From contig NZ_CP015118.1 of assembly GCF_002116905.1 (NCBI RefSeq), forward strand, positions 1,364,001-1,428,000: a stretch of DNA of 64,000 nt. Reading direction: 5' to 3'. Shown here one piece after another: positions 26,498-35,584 of this stretch. How positions within the stretch are numbered: the first letter of the stretch is position 1; each line of letters starts with the position of its first letter. The position numbers and the translations under genes are program-made. This DNA is from Piscinibacter gummiphilus (GTDB lineage: Bacteria > Pseudomonadota > Gammaproteobacteria > Burkholderiales > Burkholderiaceae_C). The notes under the pieces were generated by a model. The model made no database searches. It was given only the letters and a program-made list of their open reading frames with translations, and was not told the origin of the DNA.

Positions 26498-27607
26498 TCA
26501 CGGTTTCGGGAGGGTCCCGGAAACGCCCTGCACGAACCAGTTCATGCGGGACAGCGTGGCATCGTCCATCGTGCCGCCCGCCTGCCGCTCGCGCCCGGCC
26601 TGGTCGACCAGGCGACCGGCAAATGGGTGAAAACGACCGGCAATGATGTCCGCTTCCCGGGCCCGAACCGTCTTGATGACATCGGCCGGTACGGACGGAT
26701 GGAACGGTGCCAGCGCGAGCAGGCCATCCTTCATGCCGCCCCACACGGGCGTGGCGCGCCAGCTGCCGTCGAGGACGGCGCGGGCCACCCGGGTGTAGTA
26801 CGCGCCCCACTGCTGCGTGATGGCGGTCAGCTGGGCGTCCGGGGCGAAGCGGCGCATGTCGCTCTGGTAGGCGATCACTTTCACGCCCTTGTCCTGCGCG
26901 GCCTGCGCGACGGCCGTGGAGCCGCTGTGGTTGGTCAGCACGTCGGCACCCTGGGCGATCAGCGCGAGGGCGGCCTCGCGTTCGCGCGTGGGGTCGAACC
27001 AGGTGTCGAGCCACAGCACCTTCACCTGCGCATCGGGACGGGCGGCGCGCATGCCGAGCGTGAAGGCGTTGATGCCCTGGATCACCTCGGGCACCGGGAA
27101 GCCGGCCACGTAGCCCGCGATGCCGGTCTTGCTCGTGCGGCCGGCGACGAGGCCCGCGAGGTAGCGGCCCTCGTAGTAGCGGGCGTTGTAGGTGTTCACG
27201 TTCGCCGAGGTGCGGTAGCCGCCGGCGTGTTCGAACGTCGTGCCCGGGAACTCGGACGCGACGCGCAGCGCCGGTTCGAGGTACCCGAAGCTCGTCGCGA
27301 AGATCAGCTTGTTGCCCTGCGCGGCGAGGTCGCGCAGCACCCGCTCGGACTCGGCGCCCTCGGGCACGGCCTCGACGATGGTCGTCTTCACGAGCGGCCC
27401 CAGGGCCTGCTCCATCGCGCGGCGGCCGAGGTCGTGCTGGTAGGTCCAGCCGGCTTCGCCGACGGGGCTCACGTACACGAAGGCCACCGGCAGCGGGGGC
27501 TTGGCAGCGGGGGGTTGGGCGCCGGCGCCGGAAGGCACGACCAGGGACAGCACGGCAGCGGACATCGCGCACAGCTGGACGCTGGCGCGGGCGAGGTTTT
27601 TGAACAT
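26498..27607 (-). CDS. BMP-family ABC transporter substrate-binding protein (second copy)
   Basis: A 369-residue periplasmic binding protein of the Med/PnrA (basic membrane protein) family, with a Sec signal peptide (about 1-30) and no lipobox. The core motifs VAFVYVSPVGEAGWTYQHD, VPEGAESERVLRDLA, ATSFGYLEPAL and YEGRYLAGLVAG match the family and mirror the paralogue at 29285-30448. BMP proteins bind nucleosides or purines for ABC import. It lies downstream of the purine operon on the same strand and may offer a second specificity to the shared transporter. Confidence 0.88.
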   Translation of the reverse strand: MFKNLARASVQLCAMSAAVLSLVVPSGAGAQPPAAKPPLPVAFVYVSPVGEAGWTYQHDLGRRAMEQALGPLVKTTIVEAVPEGAESERVLRDLAAQGNKLIFATSFGYLEPALRVASEFPGTTFEHAGGYRTSANVNTYNARYYEGRYLAGLVAGRTSKTGIAGYVAGFPVPEVIQGINAFTLGMRAARPDAQVKVLWLDTWFDPTREREAALALIAQGADVLTNHSGSTAVAQAAQDKGVKVIAYQSDMRRFAPDAQLTAITQQWGAYYTRVARAVLDGSWRATPVWGGMKDGLLALAPFHPSVPADVIKTVRAREADIIAGRFHPFAGRLVDQAGRERQAGGTMDDATLSRMNWFVQGVSGTLPKP

Positions 27608-27699
27608 GGTGTTCCTCTACATGGCCCCGGGGGTTGGACATCGGAAAAAAGAAACGCCTGCGGGGGCACGCAGGCGCTCAGGGGAGAGATTGTCGCAGA

Positions 27700-28026
27700 T
27701 CAGGGAATGCGGTCGCCGTAGCGGATGGTCCGCAGCGTCCCTTCCTCGAATTCCAGGATCGTGATGAACTGGCCGCGGCCCGGGCGGTACGCCCAGCTGT
27801 CGACGTTGATGCACGGGCGCACGGAGCCGTCGCGCGGGGGCGGCGCGGGGTCGGGCTTGCAGAACGAGTCCCGCACCGCCGGCTCGCCGCACTTGGACAG
27901 CACGGACATCTTCGAGTCGCCGGGGTCGGCGAAGTTGTTGCCGCAGCGCAGGTTCTGCGCGAAGGTCGCGCCGCTGGCAAGGCCGAGCGCGAGGGCGAGG
28001 GCCGCGTGGGCCGGGGTGAATCGCAT
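27700..28026 (-). CDS. Small secreted DUF2845-type protein
   Basis: A 108-residue protein with a signal peptide (MRFTPAHAALALALGLASGATFA) and four cysteines. LRCGNNFADPGD, SKMSVLSKCGEPAVRDSFC and the C-terminal ITILEFEEGTLRTIRYGDR pattern resemble DUF2845 periplasmic proteins of unknown role. The start at 28026 has GGGAG about six bases upstream; an open frame extends 30 codons further without support. It lies between the adenine-deaminase gene and the second BMP protein. Confidence 0.72.
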   Translation of the reverse strand: MRFTPAHAALALALGLASGATFAQNLRCGNNFADPGDSKMSVLSKCGEPAVRDSFCKPDPAPPPRDGSVRPCINVDSWAYRPGRGQFITILEFEEGTLRTIRYGDRIP

Positions 28027-28125
28027 GGAGGGCTCCCTGGTCGATGGTGCGGGCCCGTCACCGGGCCGCACGTTGGCTAACGCCCGTGGGAGCCGTTGCG
28101 CTGACACCGGTTCCATCGCCGCGCG

Positions 28126-29172
28126 TCAGACGGCGGCGAAGACCCGGTCGAGTTCGGCGCGCCAGGCCTGCTTGCGCGCCTCGTCGACGAAGCTCGCCTC
28201 GAAGCTGTTGGCCGCAAGCTGGTGGGCCTCGCGCGGGCCGAGCTGCGGCAGGGCGGCGAAGGTCTCCAGGAAGTTCTGGTTCATGTAGCCGCCGAAGTAG
28301 GCCGGGTCGTCGGAGTTGACGGTGACACACAGGCCGTCGGCCAGCAGCGTGGCGAGGTTGTGGTCGGCCATCGTGCCGTACACGCACAGCTTGACGTTCG
28401 ACAGCGGGCACACGGTGAGCGGCACCCGCTCCGCGGCCAGGCGCTTCACGAGCGCGGGGTCTTCCACGCAACGCACGCCGTGGTCGATGCGTTCGACCTT
28501 CAGCACGTCGAGCGCGGTCGAGATGTAGGCGGCCGGGCCTTCCTCGCCGGCATGGGCCACGAGGTGCAGGCCCAGCTCGCGGCAGCGGGCGAACACGCGC
28601 GCGAACTTCTCCGGCGGGTTGCCGCGTTCGCCGCTGTCGAGGCCCACGCCCACGAACTTGTCGCGGTGGGGCAGGGCCTGCTCGAGCGTCTCGAAGGCCG
28701 CTTCCTCGCTCAGGTGGCGCAGGAAACACATGATCAGCAGCGCGCTGATGCCCAGCTCGCGCTGTGCCGTCTCGCAGGCGCGCACGAGGCCGTCGATCAC
28801 GGTGGCGAACGGCACGCCGCGGTCGGTGTGGGTCTGCGGATCGAAGAACAGCTCGGCGTGGACGACGTTGTCGGCCTTGGCGCGTTGGAAGTACGCCATC
28901 GCCATGTCGAAGAAGTCTTCCTCCTTCAGCAGCACGCTGGCGCCGGCGTAGTAGATGTCGAGGAAGCTCTGCAGGTCGGTGAACGCGTAGGCCGCGCGCA
29001 GTGCCTCCACGCTCGGATACGGCAGGCTCACGCCGTTGCGTTTCGCCAGCGCGAAGATCAGCTCGGGTTCGAGCGACCCCTCGATGTGGATGTGCAGTTC
29101 CGCCTTCGGCATGGCCTGCAGCAGGGCGGGCAGGCGGTCGCGGGGGATGGCGTCGAGGTTCGTCGTGTTCAT
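28126..29172 (-). CDS. Adenosine/adenine deaminase family protein, probably adenine deaminase
   Basis: A 348-residue zinc-dependent deaminase. Metal and catalytic motifs are HIHIEGSLEPE, GVGLDSGE, LVAHAGEEGP and VNSDDPAYFGG. The overall pattern, including FFDPQTHTDRG, FLRHLSEE and TVCPLSN.KLCV, follows the adenine deaminase subgroup characterised in Pseudomonas rather than animal-type adenosine deaminase. I therefore infer adenine to hypoxanthine plus ammonia. Guanine deaminase, xanthine dehydrogenase and a purine-type ABC importer nearby support this. It lies about 112 bases past the first BMP gene, with a palindromic repeat between them. Confidence 0.85.
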   Translation of the reverse strand: MNTTNLDAIPRDRLPALLQAMPKAELHIHIEGSLEPELIFALAKRNGVSLPYPSVEALRAAYAFTDLQSFLDIYYAGASVLLKEEDFFDMAMAYFQRAKADNVVHAELFFDPQTHTDRGVPFATVIDGLVRACETAQRELGISALLIMCFLRHLSEEAAFETLEQALPHRDKFVGVGLDSGERGNPPEKFARVFARCRELGLHLVAHAGEEGPAAYISTALDVLKVERIDHGVRCVEDPALVKRLAAERVPLTVCPLSNVKLCVYGTMADHNLATLLADGLCVTVNSDDPAYFGGYMNQNFLETFAALPQLGPREAHQLAANSFEASFVDEARKQAWRAELDRVFAAV

Positions 29173-29192
29173 CGAGGCATTCTCCCAGGAGT

Positions 29193-29272
29193 GTCATCCC
29201 GACGAAAGTCGGGACCCACTGCGTGCAAAGGCGCGCAGTGGGCAGGTGGGCCCCGGCGTTCGCCGGGGTGAC
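29193..29272. repeat. Palindromic repeat copy 2 (GTCATCCCGAC type)
   Basis: Begins GTCATCCCGACGAAAGTCGGGACCCACTG and ends CCCCGGCGTTCGCCGGGGTGAC, with CCCACTGCG/CGCAGTGGG pairing in the middle. It lies between the adenine-deaminase start and the first BMP gene on the same transcript, so it could attenuate or stabilise the mRNA between them. Same element type as at 19819 and 40227. Confidence 0.75.
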
Positions 29273-29284
29273 CATCGGGCTTGC

Positions 29285-30448
29285 TTACTTCCCGCCCGGC
29301 ACCTTGCCTTCCACGCCCTTCACGTAGAACGTGATGCCGCTCAGGAACTTGTCGTCGGCGACCTGGTCGGCCTTCAGCACTTCCTTGCCGTCGGCGCCCA
29401 CGATGGGACCCTTCCAGATCGAGAAGGTGCCGTCTTTCAGGCCGGCCTTGACGGTCTCGACCTTGGTCTTGATCTCGGCGGGCACCTTGTCGGAGATGGA
29501 CACGATGTCGATCGCGCCTTCCTTCACGCCCCACCACACACCGCCGGTGGACCAGGTGCCTTCCAGCGCGTCCTTCGTGGCCTTGATGTAGTACGGGGCC
29601 CAGTTGATCACGGCGGAGGCGAGGTGCGCCTGCGGGCCGTAGGCGGTCATGTCGCTGTCCCAGCCGAACGCGAACTTGCCCTTGCTCTCGGCCGTCTTCA
29701 GCACGGCGTTGGAGTCGGTGTTCTGCATCAGCACGTCGGCGCCGCCGTTGATCAGCGACGTGGCCGCTTCCGATTCTTTCGGCGGGTTCAGCCATTCGTT
29801 GACCCAGACCACCTTGGTCTTGATCTTCGGGTTGACGCTCTGCGCGCCCAGCGTGAACGAGTTGATGTTGCGGATCACCTCGGGGATGGGCACCGAGCCC
29901 ACCACGCCCAGCGTGTTCGACTTCGTCATGGCGCCGGCGATGATGCCGGCCATGTAGGCGCCTTCATACGTGCGGCTGTCGTACGTGCGCACGTTGTCGG
30001 CGGTCTTGAAGCCGGTGGCGTGCTCGAACTTCACGTCCTTCAGCTCGGGGGCCACCTTCAGGATGGGCTCCATGTAGCCGAAGGTGGTGCCGAAGACCAG
30101 CTTGGCGCCCTGGCCGGCCTGGTCGCGGAAGACACGCTCGGCGTCCGCGCCCTCGGGCACGTTCTCGACGTAGTTCGTGCTGATCTTGTCGCCGAATTCC
30201 TTCTCGAGGGCCTTGCGGGCGTTGTCGTGCGCGAAGGTCCAGCCGCCGTCGCCGATGGAGCCCACGTAGACGAAGGAGATCTTCAGCGGATCGGCCTTCG
30301 GGGCCGGTGCCGCGGCGGACGCGGGTTCGGCCGGCGCCGGTGCGGGCGCCGGCTCTTCCTTCTTGCCGCAGCCGACGAGCGCGGCGGTGGCGGCGAGGGT
30401 GGACCACCCTGCGATGGACAGCAGGGTACGTTTCGAAAGTTGGGTCAT
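29285..30448 (-). CDS. BMP-family ABC transporter substrate-binding lipoprotein
   Basis: A 387-residue lipoprotein. A signal sequence ends in the lipobox LVGC (Cys about 27), followed by an Ala/Pro/Glu linker and the BMP domain: ISFVYVGSIGDGGWTFAHD, VPEGADAERVFRDQ, FGTTFGYMEPIL and GFKTADNVRTYDSRTYEGAYMAG. The family captures purine nucleosides or bases. It directly follows the two permease genes, 58 bases apart, so it is the cognate binding protein of this transporter. Confidence 0.93.
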   Translation of the reverse strand: MTQLSKRTLLSIAGWSTLAATAALVGCGKKEEPAPAPAPAEPASAAAPAPKADPLKISFVYVGSIGDGGWTFAHDNARKALEKEFGDKISTNYVENVPEGADAERVFRDQAGQGAKLVFGTTFGYMEPILKVAPELKDVKFEHATGFKTADNVRTYDSRTYEGAYMAGIIAGAMTKSNTLGVVGSVPIPEVIRNINSFTLGAQSVNPKIKTKVVWVNEWLNPPKESEAATSLINGGADVLMQNTDSNAVLKTAESKGKFAFGWDSDMTAYGPQAHLASAVINWAPYYIKATKDALEGTWSTGGVWWGVKEGAIDIVSISDKVPAEIKTKVETVKAGLKDGTFSIWKGPIVGADGKEVLKADQVADDKFLSGITFYVKGVEGKVPGGK

Positions 30449-30506
30449 CTTCTTCTCCAGGAAATAAGCGAACGCGGGCGAACGGAAGTCTAGCGAAGGG
30501 GTCGGG

Positions 30507-31439
30507 TCAGGACCCCGGTGAAAACGGCTTGCCGAGCGATGCCGGCATGTTGACGCGGATCCACGCGGCGTTGCGCGAGATCAGCACCAGCACGACGATG
30601 GTCGCGAGGTACGGCAGCATGCTGAGGATCTGGCTGGGCACGTCCACGCCTTCGCCCTGCAGGTGGAACTGCAGCATCGTCACGCCACCGAACAGGTACG
30701 CACCGAGCAATACCCGTGCCGGACGCCATGTCGCGAACGTGGTCAAGGCCAGCGCGATCCAGCCCTTGCCGGCCACCATGCCCTCGACCCACAGCGGCGT
30801 GTAGACCACCGAGATGTAGGCGCCGGAGAGGCCGCACAGCGCCCCGCCGGCCATCACCGCGGCGAGGCGGATGCGTCGCACCGGGTAGCCGAGCGCGTGC
30901 GCCGATTCGGGCGACTCGCCCACCGCACGCAGCACCAGGCCCGCGCGCGAGCGGTACAGGAACCAGGCGAGGGCGATCGTCAGCGCGATGGCGACGTAGA
31001 CGAGCGGGTGCTGGCGGAACAGCGCGGGGCCGACGAACTCGAGGTGCGACAGGCCGGCGTAGTTCCACTCGGGGCGCGCCGGCAGCGTCTCCTTGGTGTA
31101 GCGGAGGCCCATGAACGCCGAGAAGCCCGTGCCGAACAGGCTCAGCGCGAGGCCGGTGGCGTACTGGTTCGTGTTGAGCCAGATCACCAGCACGCCGAAG
31201 GCCGCGGCGAGGAGGGCGCCCGCGCCCATGCCGGCGGCGAACGCGATCCAGTCGTTGCCGGTGTGCACCGCGGTGGCGAAGCCGGCGAGCGCGGCGACGA
31301 GCATCATGCCCTCGGCGCCGAGGTTCAGGATGCCGGCCCGTTCGTTGATCAGCAGCCCGAGCGCCGCGAACGCGAGCACCGTGCCGGCGCTGAGCGTGGT
31401 GGCGATGAGCAGGGGAAGTGCGTCCATCGAGACCATCAT
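30507..31439 (-). CDS. ABC transporter permease (BMP/nucleoside type), second subunit
   Basis: A 310-residue inner-membrane permease of the branched-chain/BMP class with eight or more hydrophobic helices. The characteristic NERAGILNLGAEGMMLVAALAGF segment is near the N-terminus and GYPVRRIRLAAVMAGGALCGLSGA in the middle. The ATG at 31439 overlaps the stop of the upstream permease (ATGA) and has GGGAG just upstream. It forms a heterodimeric channel with the next gene product. Confidence 0.92.
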   Translation of the reverse strand: MMVSMDALPLLIATTLSAGTVLAFAALGLLINERAGILNLGAEGMMLVAALAGFATAVHTGNDWIAFAAGMGAGALLAAAFGVLVIWLNTNQYATGLALSLFGTGFSAFMGLRYTKETLPARPEWNYAGLSHLEFVGPALFRQHPLVYVAIALTIALAWFLYRSRAGLVLRAVGESPESAHALGYPVRRIRLAAVMAGGALCGLSGAYISVVYTPLWVEGMVAGKGWIALALTTFATWRPARVLLGAYLFGGVTMLQFHLQGEGVDVPSQILSMLPYLATIVVLVLISRNAAWIRVNMPASLGKPFSPGS

Positions 31440-32530
31440 GCGGCTCCCGTGGCGTGGGCGGGCGCGCGGCTTCGCCAGCGCACGCGGTAGGCGATCAGCG
31501 TGTCGCAGGCGAGCAGCGTGAACAGCAGCAGGCCCTGGAACACGCCGGTGAGCGACTTGGGCAGGCCCATGCGCGTCTGGGCGAGTTCGCCGCCGATGTA
31601 GAACATGCTCATCAGGATCGCCGAGAACACCATGCCCACCGGGTGCAGGCGCCCGACGAACGCGACGATGATGGCCGCGAAGCCGTAGCCGGCGGGGATG
31701 TACGGCGTGAGCTGCCCCTGCGGGCCGGCCACGTCCAGCGCGCCCGCGAAGCCGGCCATGCCGCCGGAGATCAGCAGCGCCATCCACAGCGCCTTGCGCG
31801 ACGAGAAGCCGGCGTAGCGCGCCGCCGCGGGCGCGAGGCCCCCCACCTGCAGCTGGAAGCCCGCGTAGGTGCGGAACAGGAACACCCACAGCACCCCCAC
31901 CGACAGCAACGCGATGACCGAGCCGATGTTCACGCGGAGCCCGTCGAACAGCTTGGGCACCTGCGTGCCGGCGGCGAAGCGGATGGTCTGCGGGAAGTTG
32001 TAGCCGGCCGGGTCCTTCCACGGGCCGTAGACGAAGTAGCCGAGCAGCAGCGTGGCCACGTAGACGAGCATCAGGCTGACCAGGATCTCGCTCGCGTTGG
32101 CCTTGTCGCGCAGGAACGCGACGATGGCGGCCCACGCCATGCCGCCCAGCACCCCCGCGGCCAGCACGGGGATCACGAACCAGCGGCCCGTGTCGGCGTC
32201 CGCGAACATCGCGACCCCGCCGGCCGCGACCGCGCCGACGATGAACTGCCCCTCGGCGCCGATGTTCCAGACGTTCGCCCGGAAGCACACCGCGAGGCCC
32301 AGCGCGATCAGCAGCAGCGGCGTGGCCTTGAGCGCGAGTTCGGAGAGCGCGTACCCGTTCTTCAGCGGCTCGACGAAGAAGATCTGCAGTGCACGGACGG
32401 GGTCCTTGCCGAGCAGCATGAACATCGCGATGCCGATCAGCATCGTGATCGCGAGCGCCATCACCGGCGACGCGAAGGACATCACCCGGCTCGGGGCCGG
32501 CCGGGGTTCAAGTTGGAGCATGGGAGACAT
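31436..32530 (-). CDS. ABC transporter permease (BMP/nucleoside type), first subunit
   Basis: A 364-residue permease with about ten hydrophobic helices. FRANVWNIGAEGQFIVGAV and the cytoplasmic coupling region GLAPAAARYAGFSSRKALWMALLISGGMAG are typical of the BMP/YufP class. It begins 23 bases inside the end of the ATPase gene and overlaps the second permease by four bases. Operon order ATPase-permease-permease-binding protein is standard for the family. Confidence 0.92.
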   Translation of the reverse strand: MSPMLQLEPRPAPSRVMSFASPVMALAITMLIGIAMFMLLGKDPVRALQIFFVEPLKNGYALSELALKATPLLLIALGLAVCFRANVWNIGAEGQFIVGAVAAGGVAMFADADTGRWFVIPVLAAGVLGGMAWAAIVAFLRDKANASEILVSLMLVYVATLLLGYFVYGPWKDPAGYNFPQTIRFAAGTQVPKLFDGLRVNIGSVIALLSVGVLWVFLFRTYAGFQLQVGGLAPAAARYAGFSSRKALWMALLISGGMAGFAGALDVAGPQGQLTPYIPAGYGFAAIIVAFVGRLHPVGMVFSAILMSMFYIGGELAQTRMGLPKSLTGVFQGLLLFTLLACDTLIAYRVRWRSRAPAHATGAA

Positions 32531-34046
32531 TCCGGGTGGGGTCGTTCGTGCCGTGGCCGTCCCACAGGCCAGACATCCATTCGCCGATCTGGGCGCGGGT
32601 GGCCTCGCGCGTGGGGATCGAGGCCGACAGCCGGCCCTTCGCGATCACCATCAGGCGGTCGGACACCTCGAAGAGTTCGTCCAGCTCCTCGCTGACGACG
32701 AGCACCGCGCAGCCGCCGTCGCGCAGCGCGAGCAGGCTCGCGCGGATCTGCGCGGCCGCGCCCACGTCGACGCCCCAGGTGGGTTGCGAGACGATCAGCA
32801 GCTTCGGGCGCGCGTCGATCTCGCGGCCCACGATGAACTTCTGCAGGTTGCCGCCCGACAGGCTCTTGGCCGGCGATGCGGGGCCGCCCGCCTTCACGTT
32901 GAAGCCCTGGATCAGCTGCTTCGCGAGCGAGACGACGGCGCCCGTGTCGATCCAGCCGCGCGGGCTGACCGCATGGGTGCGCGTGAGCAGCGTGTTCTGC
33001 GAGAGCGCGAGGCTTGGCACCGCGCCGCGGCCCAGCCGTTCCTCGGGCACGAAGTGCAGGCCCGCCTCGCGGCGCTGGCGCGGGGTCTTCTGGCCGATGG
33101 CCTTGCCGAAGAGCCGCACCGATTCCTCGGGCGCGCGCGGGTCCTCGCCGGACAGCGCGGCCATCAGCTCCTGCTGGCCGTTGCCCGAGACGCCCGCGAT
33201 GCCGACGATCTCGCCCTCGGCCACCTGCAGCCAGATGTTGTCGAGCGTGGTGCCGAACTGGTCGAGCTTCGGCAGCGAGAGCCCCTTGACCTGCAGCACG
33301 GTGCCGCCCGGCGACGATTCGCGGTGGCGCAACGCGGGCGGCTCGGCGCCGATCATCATGCGCGACAGGCTCGCGTTGGTCTCCTGCGTGGGGTCGACCT
33401 CGCCCGTGACCTTCCCACCGCGCAGCACGGTGCAGTGGTGGCACAGCGACCGGATCTCGTCGAGCTTGTGGCTGATGTAGAGGATGCTGCAGCCCTCGCT
33501 CGCGAGCTGGCGCAGCACGACGAACAGCTTCTCGACGGCCTGCGGCGTGAGCACCGAGGTGGGCTCGTCGAGGATCAGCAGCTGCGGCTTCGTCATCAGC
33601 GCGCGCACGATCTCGACGCGCTGGCGTTCGCCGACCGATAGCGTGTGCACGGGCCGGCTCGGGGCCACGTCGAGGCCGTAGGCCGCCGCCACCTCGACGA
33701 TGCGCGCCGTCACCTGCTTGAGCGAGAGGCTCTTGTCGAGGCCCAGCCACACGTTCTCGGCGACGGTCAGCGTGTCGAACAGGCTGAAGTGCTGGAACAC
33801 CATGCTGATGCCCAGCGCCCGCGCCTCGTGGGGGTTCCGGATGTCCACCACCTCGCCGTTCCAGCGGATGACGCCCTCGTCGGGGCGCACGGCGCCGTAG
33901 ATCATCTTCATCAGCGTGGACTTGCCCGCGCCGTTCTCGCCCAGCACGGCGTGGATCTCGCCCGGCTTCACGCGCAGCGAGACGCGGTCGTTCGCCTTGA
34001 CGGCGGGGTACTGCTTGCTGATGTCCTGCAGTTCGAGTCTCAGCAT
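32508..34046 (-). CDS. ABC transporter ATPase, twin-domain (BMP/nucleoside type)
   Basis: A 512-residue ATPase with two fused nucleotide-binding domains. The first has Walker A GENGAGKST (about 35-43), signature LSVGERQRVEI and Walker B LLILDEPTSVL. The second has the degenerate Walker A-like GVSGNGQQELMAAL and signature LSGGNLQKFIVGRE, as usual for sugar and nucleoside importers such as MglA and YufO. The start at 34046 overlaps the end of guanine deaminase by seven bases. It powers purine uptake with the two downstream permeases. Confidence 0.93.
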   Translation of the reverse strand: MLRLELQDISKQYPAVKANDRVSLRVKPGEIHAVLGENGAGKSTLMKMIYGAVRPDEGVIRWNGEVVDIRNPHEARALGISMVFQHFSLFDTLTVAENVWLGLDKSLSLKQVTARIVEVAAAYGLDVAPSRPVHTLSVGERQRVEIVRALMTKPQLLILDEPTSVLTPQAVEKLFVVLRQLASEGCSILYISHKLDEIRSLCHHCTVLRGGKVTGEVDPTQETNASLSRMMIGAEPPALRHRESSPGGTVLQVKGLSLPKLDQFGTTLDNIWLQVAEGEIVGIAGVSGNGQQELMAALSGEDPRAPEESVRLFGKAIGQKTPRQRREAGLHFVPEERLGRGAVPSLALSQNTLLTRTHAVSPRGWIDTGAVVSLAKQLIQGFNVKAGGPASPAKSLSGGNLQKFIVGREIDARPKLLIVSQPTWGVDVGAAAQIRASLLALRDGGCAVLVVSEELDELFEVSDRLMVIAKGRLSASIPTREATRAQIGEWMSGLWDGHGTNDPTRNVSHAPT

Positions 34047-35365
34047 GGGGAAACGGCGCCTCTCTGGTGGCGGGGAACGCCGGCCACGTAGGCGGCGGCG
34101 AGGTTTCGTTCGTCCGACAGCGTCATCCAGGCGAACACCTTCTCGTGCAGCGCGATGGCGACCTCGTGTCGGCGCTGCGCAACCGGGCCGGCGGCCCAGT
34201 CCCACACGCACACGTCGGCCACGCCGCCGGCCTCGAGCGAGCCGATCTCGTCGCCGAGCCCGAGGCCCAGCGCGGCGCCGCGCGTGGCGGCATGCAGCGC
34301 GGTCCACGCGGACAGGCGTTCCCCGGCCATCGCCTGCACCTTGTAGGCATCGGCCAGGTTGCGCTGGATCGACAGCGAGGTGCCGCCGCCCACGTCGGAG
34401 GCGACGGCCACCGGAATGCCGGCCGCCTCCGCCGCGCGCCAGCCGAACAGGCCGCTGCCGAGGAACAGGTTGGAGGACGGGCTGTGGGCGATGAGCGCCT
34501 GGTGGTCGTGCAGCAGCGCGCGGTCGGTGTCGTCGAGCCAGATGCCGTGGGCGAACACGCCGCGTGCGTTCATCAGGCCGGCACGGGCGTACACGTCGAG
34601 GTAGCTGCGGGCTTCGGGGAACAGCTGCGCGACCCACTTCACCTCGTCGACGTTTTCGGCGACATGGGTCTGCATGTAGAGCCCCGGGCGCGACGTGCAC
34701 AGCCGTCCCGCCATCGCCAGCTGCTCCGGCGTGCTGGTGGGCGCGAAGCGCACGGTGACCGCGTACGCGAGGCGGTCGACGCCGTGCCAGCGGTCGATCA
34801 GGTCGGTGCAGTCGCGTTCGGCCTGCTCGACGTCGTCGCGCAGGCCGTCGGGCGCGTGGCGGTCCATCAGCACCTTGCCGGTGATCAGGCGCATGCCGCG
34901 GGCCCGCGCCGCTTCGAAGAGTTTGTCGGCGCTGACCTTGTGGACGGTGGCGAACACCACCGCGCTGGTGGTGCCGTGGGTGATCAGGGCGTCGAGGAAG
35001 CGGGCCGCGCCGGCCTCGGCCTCGGCGGGGTCGGCGTAGCGGCGCTCGGCCGGGAAGGTGTAGGTGTCGAGCCAGTCGAGCAGGGCCGTGCCGTGGCTCG
35101 CGATCACATCGAGCTGCGGGCTGTGCACGTGGGTGTCGATGAACCCCGGGAGGATCAGGTGCCCCCGGTGGTCGGCCACGGACCAGGACGGGTCGAGCGG
35201 CTCGGCCGCCGGCCGGGCGCCGACGATGCGGCCGCCTTCGACGAGCAGGTGGTGGTCCGGGCGGTAACGCACCGCGGTGGACGCGGTGTCACCCCAGACG
35301 GGTGCGGCCGTGAAGTCGAGCAGGTCGCCGCGCAGCGCCTGTCGGGGGGGAGGGGAAACGGCCAT
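34040..35365 (-). CDS. guaD: Guanine deaminase
   Basis: A 441-residue amidohydrolase. The metal motif GFIDTHVHSPQ, THVAENVDEV, GVFAHGIWLDD, AHSPSSNLFLGSGLF and ASDVGGGTSLS (final Asp ligand) are characteristic of guanine deaminase, which converts guanine to xanthine. It is the first gene of the minus-strand purine operon and faces xdhA across a 219-base divergent control region. Normal length. Confidence 0.92.
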   Translation of the reverse strand: MAVSPPPRQALRGDLLDFTAAPVWGDTASTAVRYRPDHHLLVEGGRIVGARPAAEPLDPSWSVADHRGHLILPGFIDTHVHSPQLDVIASHGTALLDWLDTYTFPAERRYADPAEAEAGAARFLDALITHGTTSAVVFATVHKVSADKLFEAARARGMRLITGKVLMDRHAPDGLRDDVEQAERDCTDLIDRWHGVDRLAYAVTVRFAPTSTPEQLAMAGRLCTSRPGLYMQTHVAENVDEVKWVAQLFPEARSYLDVYARAGLMNARGVFAHGIWLDDTDRALLHDHQALIAHSPSSNLFLGSGLFGWRAAEAAGIPVAVASDVGGGTSLSIQRNLADAYKVQAMAGERLSAWTALHAATRGAALGLGLGDEIGSLEAGGVADVCVWDWAAGPVAQRRHEVAIALHEKVFAWMTLSDERNLAAAYVAGVPRHQRGAVSPC

Positions 35366-35584
35366 GTTCAGGCGAGTGTGTACAGCAGGGGTTCAGTCAG
35401 GGTCGGCATGGCGCATGCTTGTTCCATGCCAGCCTCCAGAGGTGGTGTGTTGTATTCCTCACCTGGTGTCTTAAGATTTGTGGGAAGGTCGGCTCCAACG
35501 GGCACCATCCGCACATCGTATACACACCCGCCCTGGAGGTGGATACCGGTCCCCCCGCATTTTCTCGTGTTCCGACCCTGCCGC
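35366..35584. promoter_or_regulatory. Divergent guaD/xdhA control region with inverted repeat
   Basis: 219 bases without a gene. GGCATGG (35405-35411) and CCATGCC (35424-35430) form a 7-bp inverted repeat with a 12-base spacer, a size typical of repressor operators. It lies 40 bases from guaD and about 155 from xdhA. TGTGTACA-like and GTATACAC-like stretches (near 35371 and 35518) flank the region. No regulator gene is adjacent, so the factor is unknown. Confidence 0.4.
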
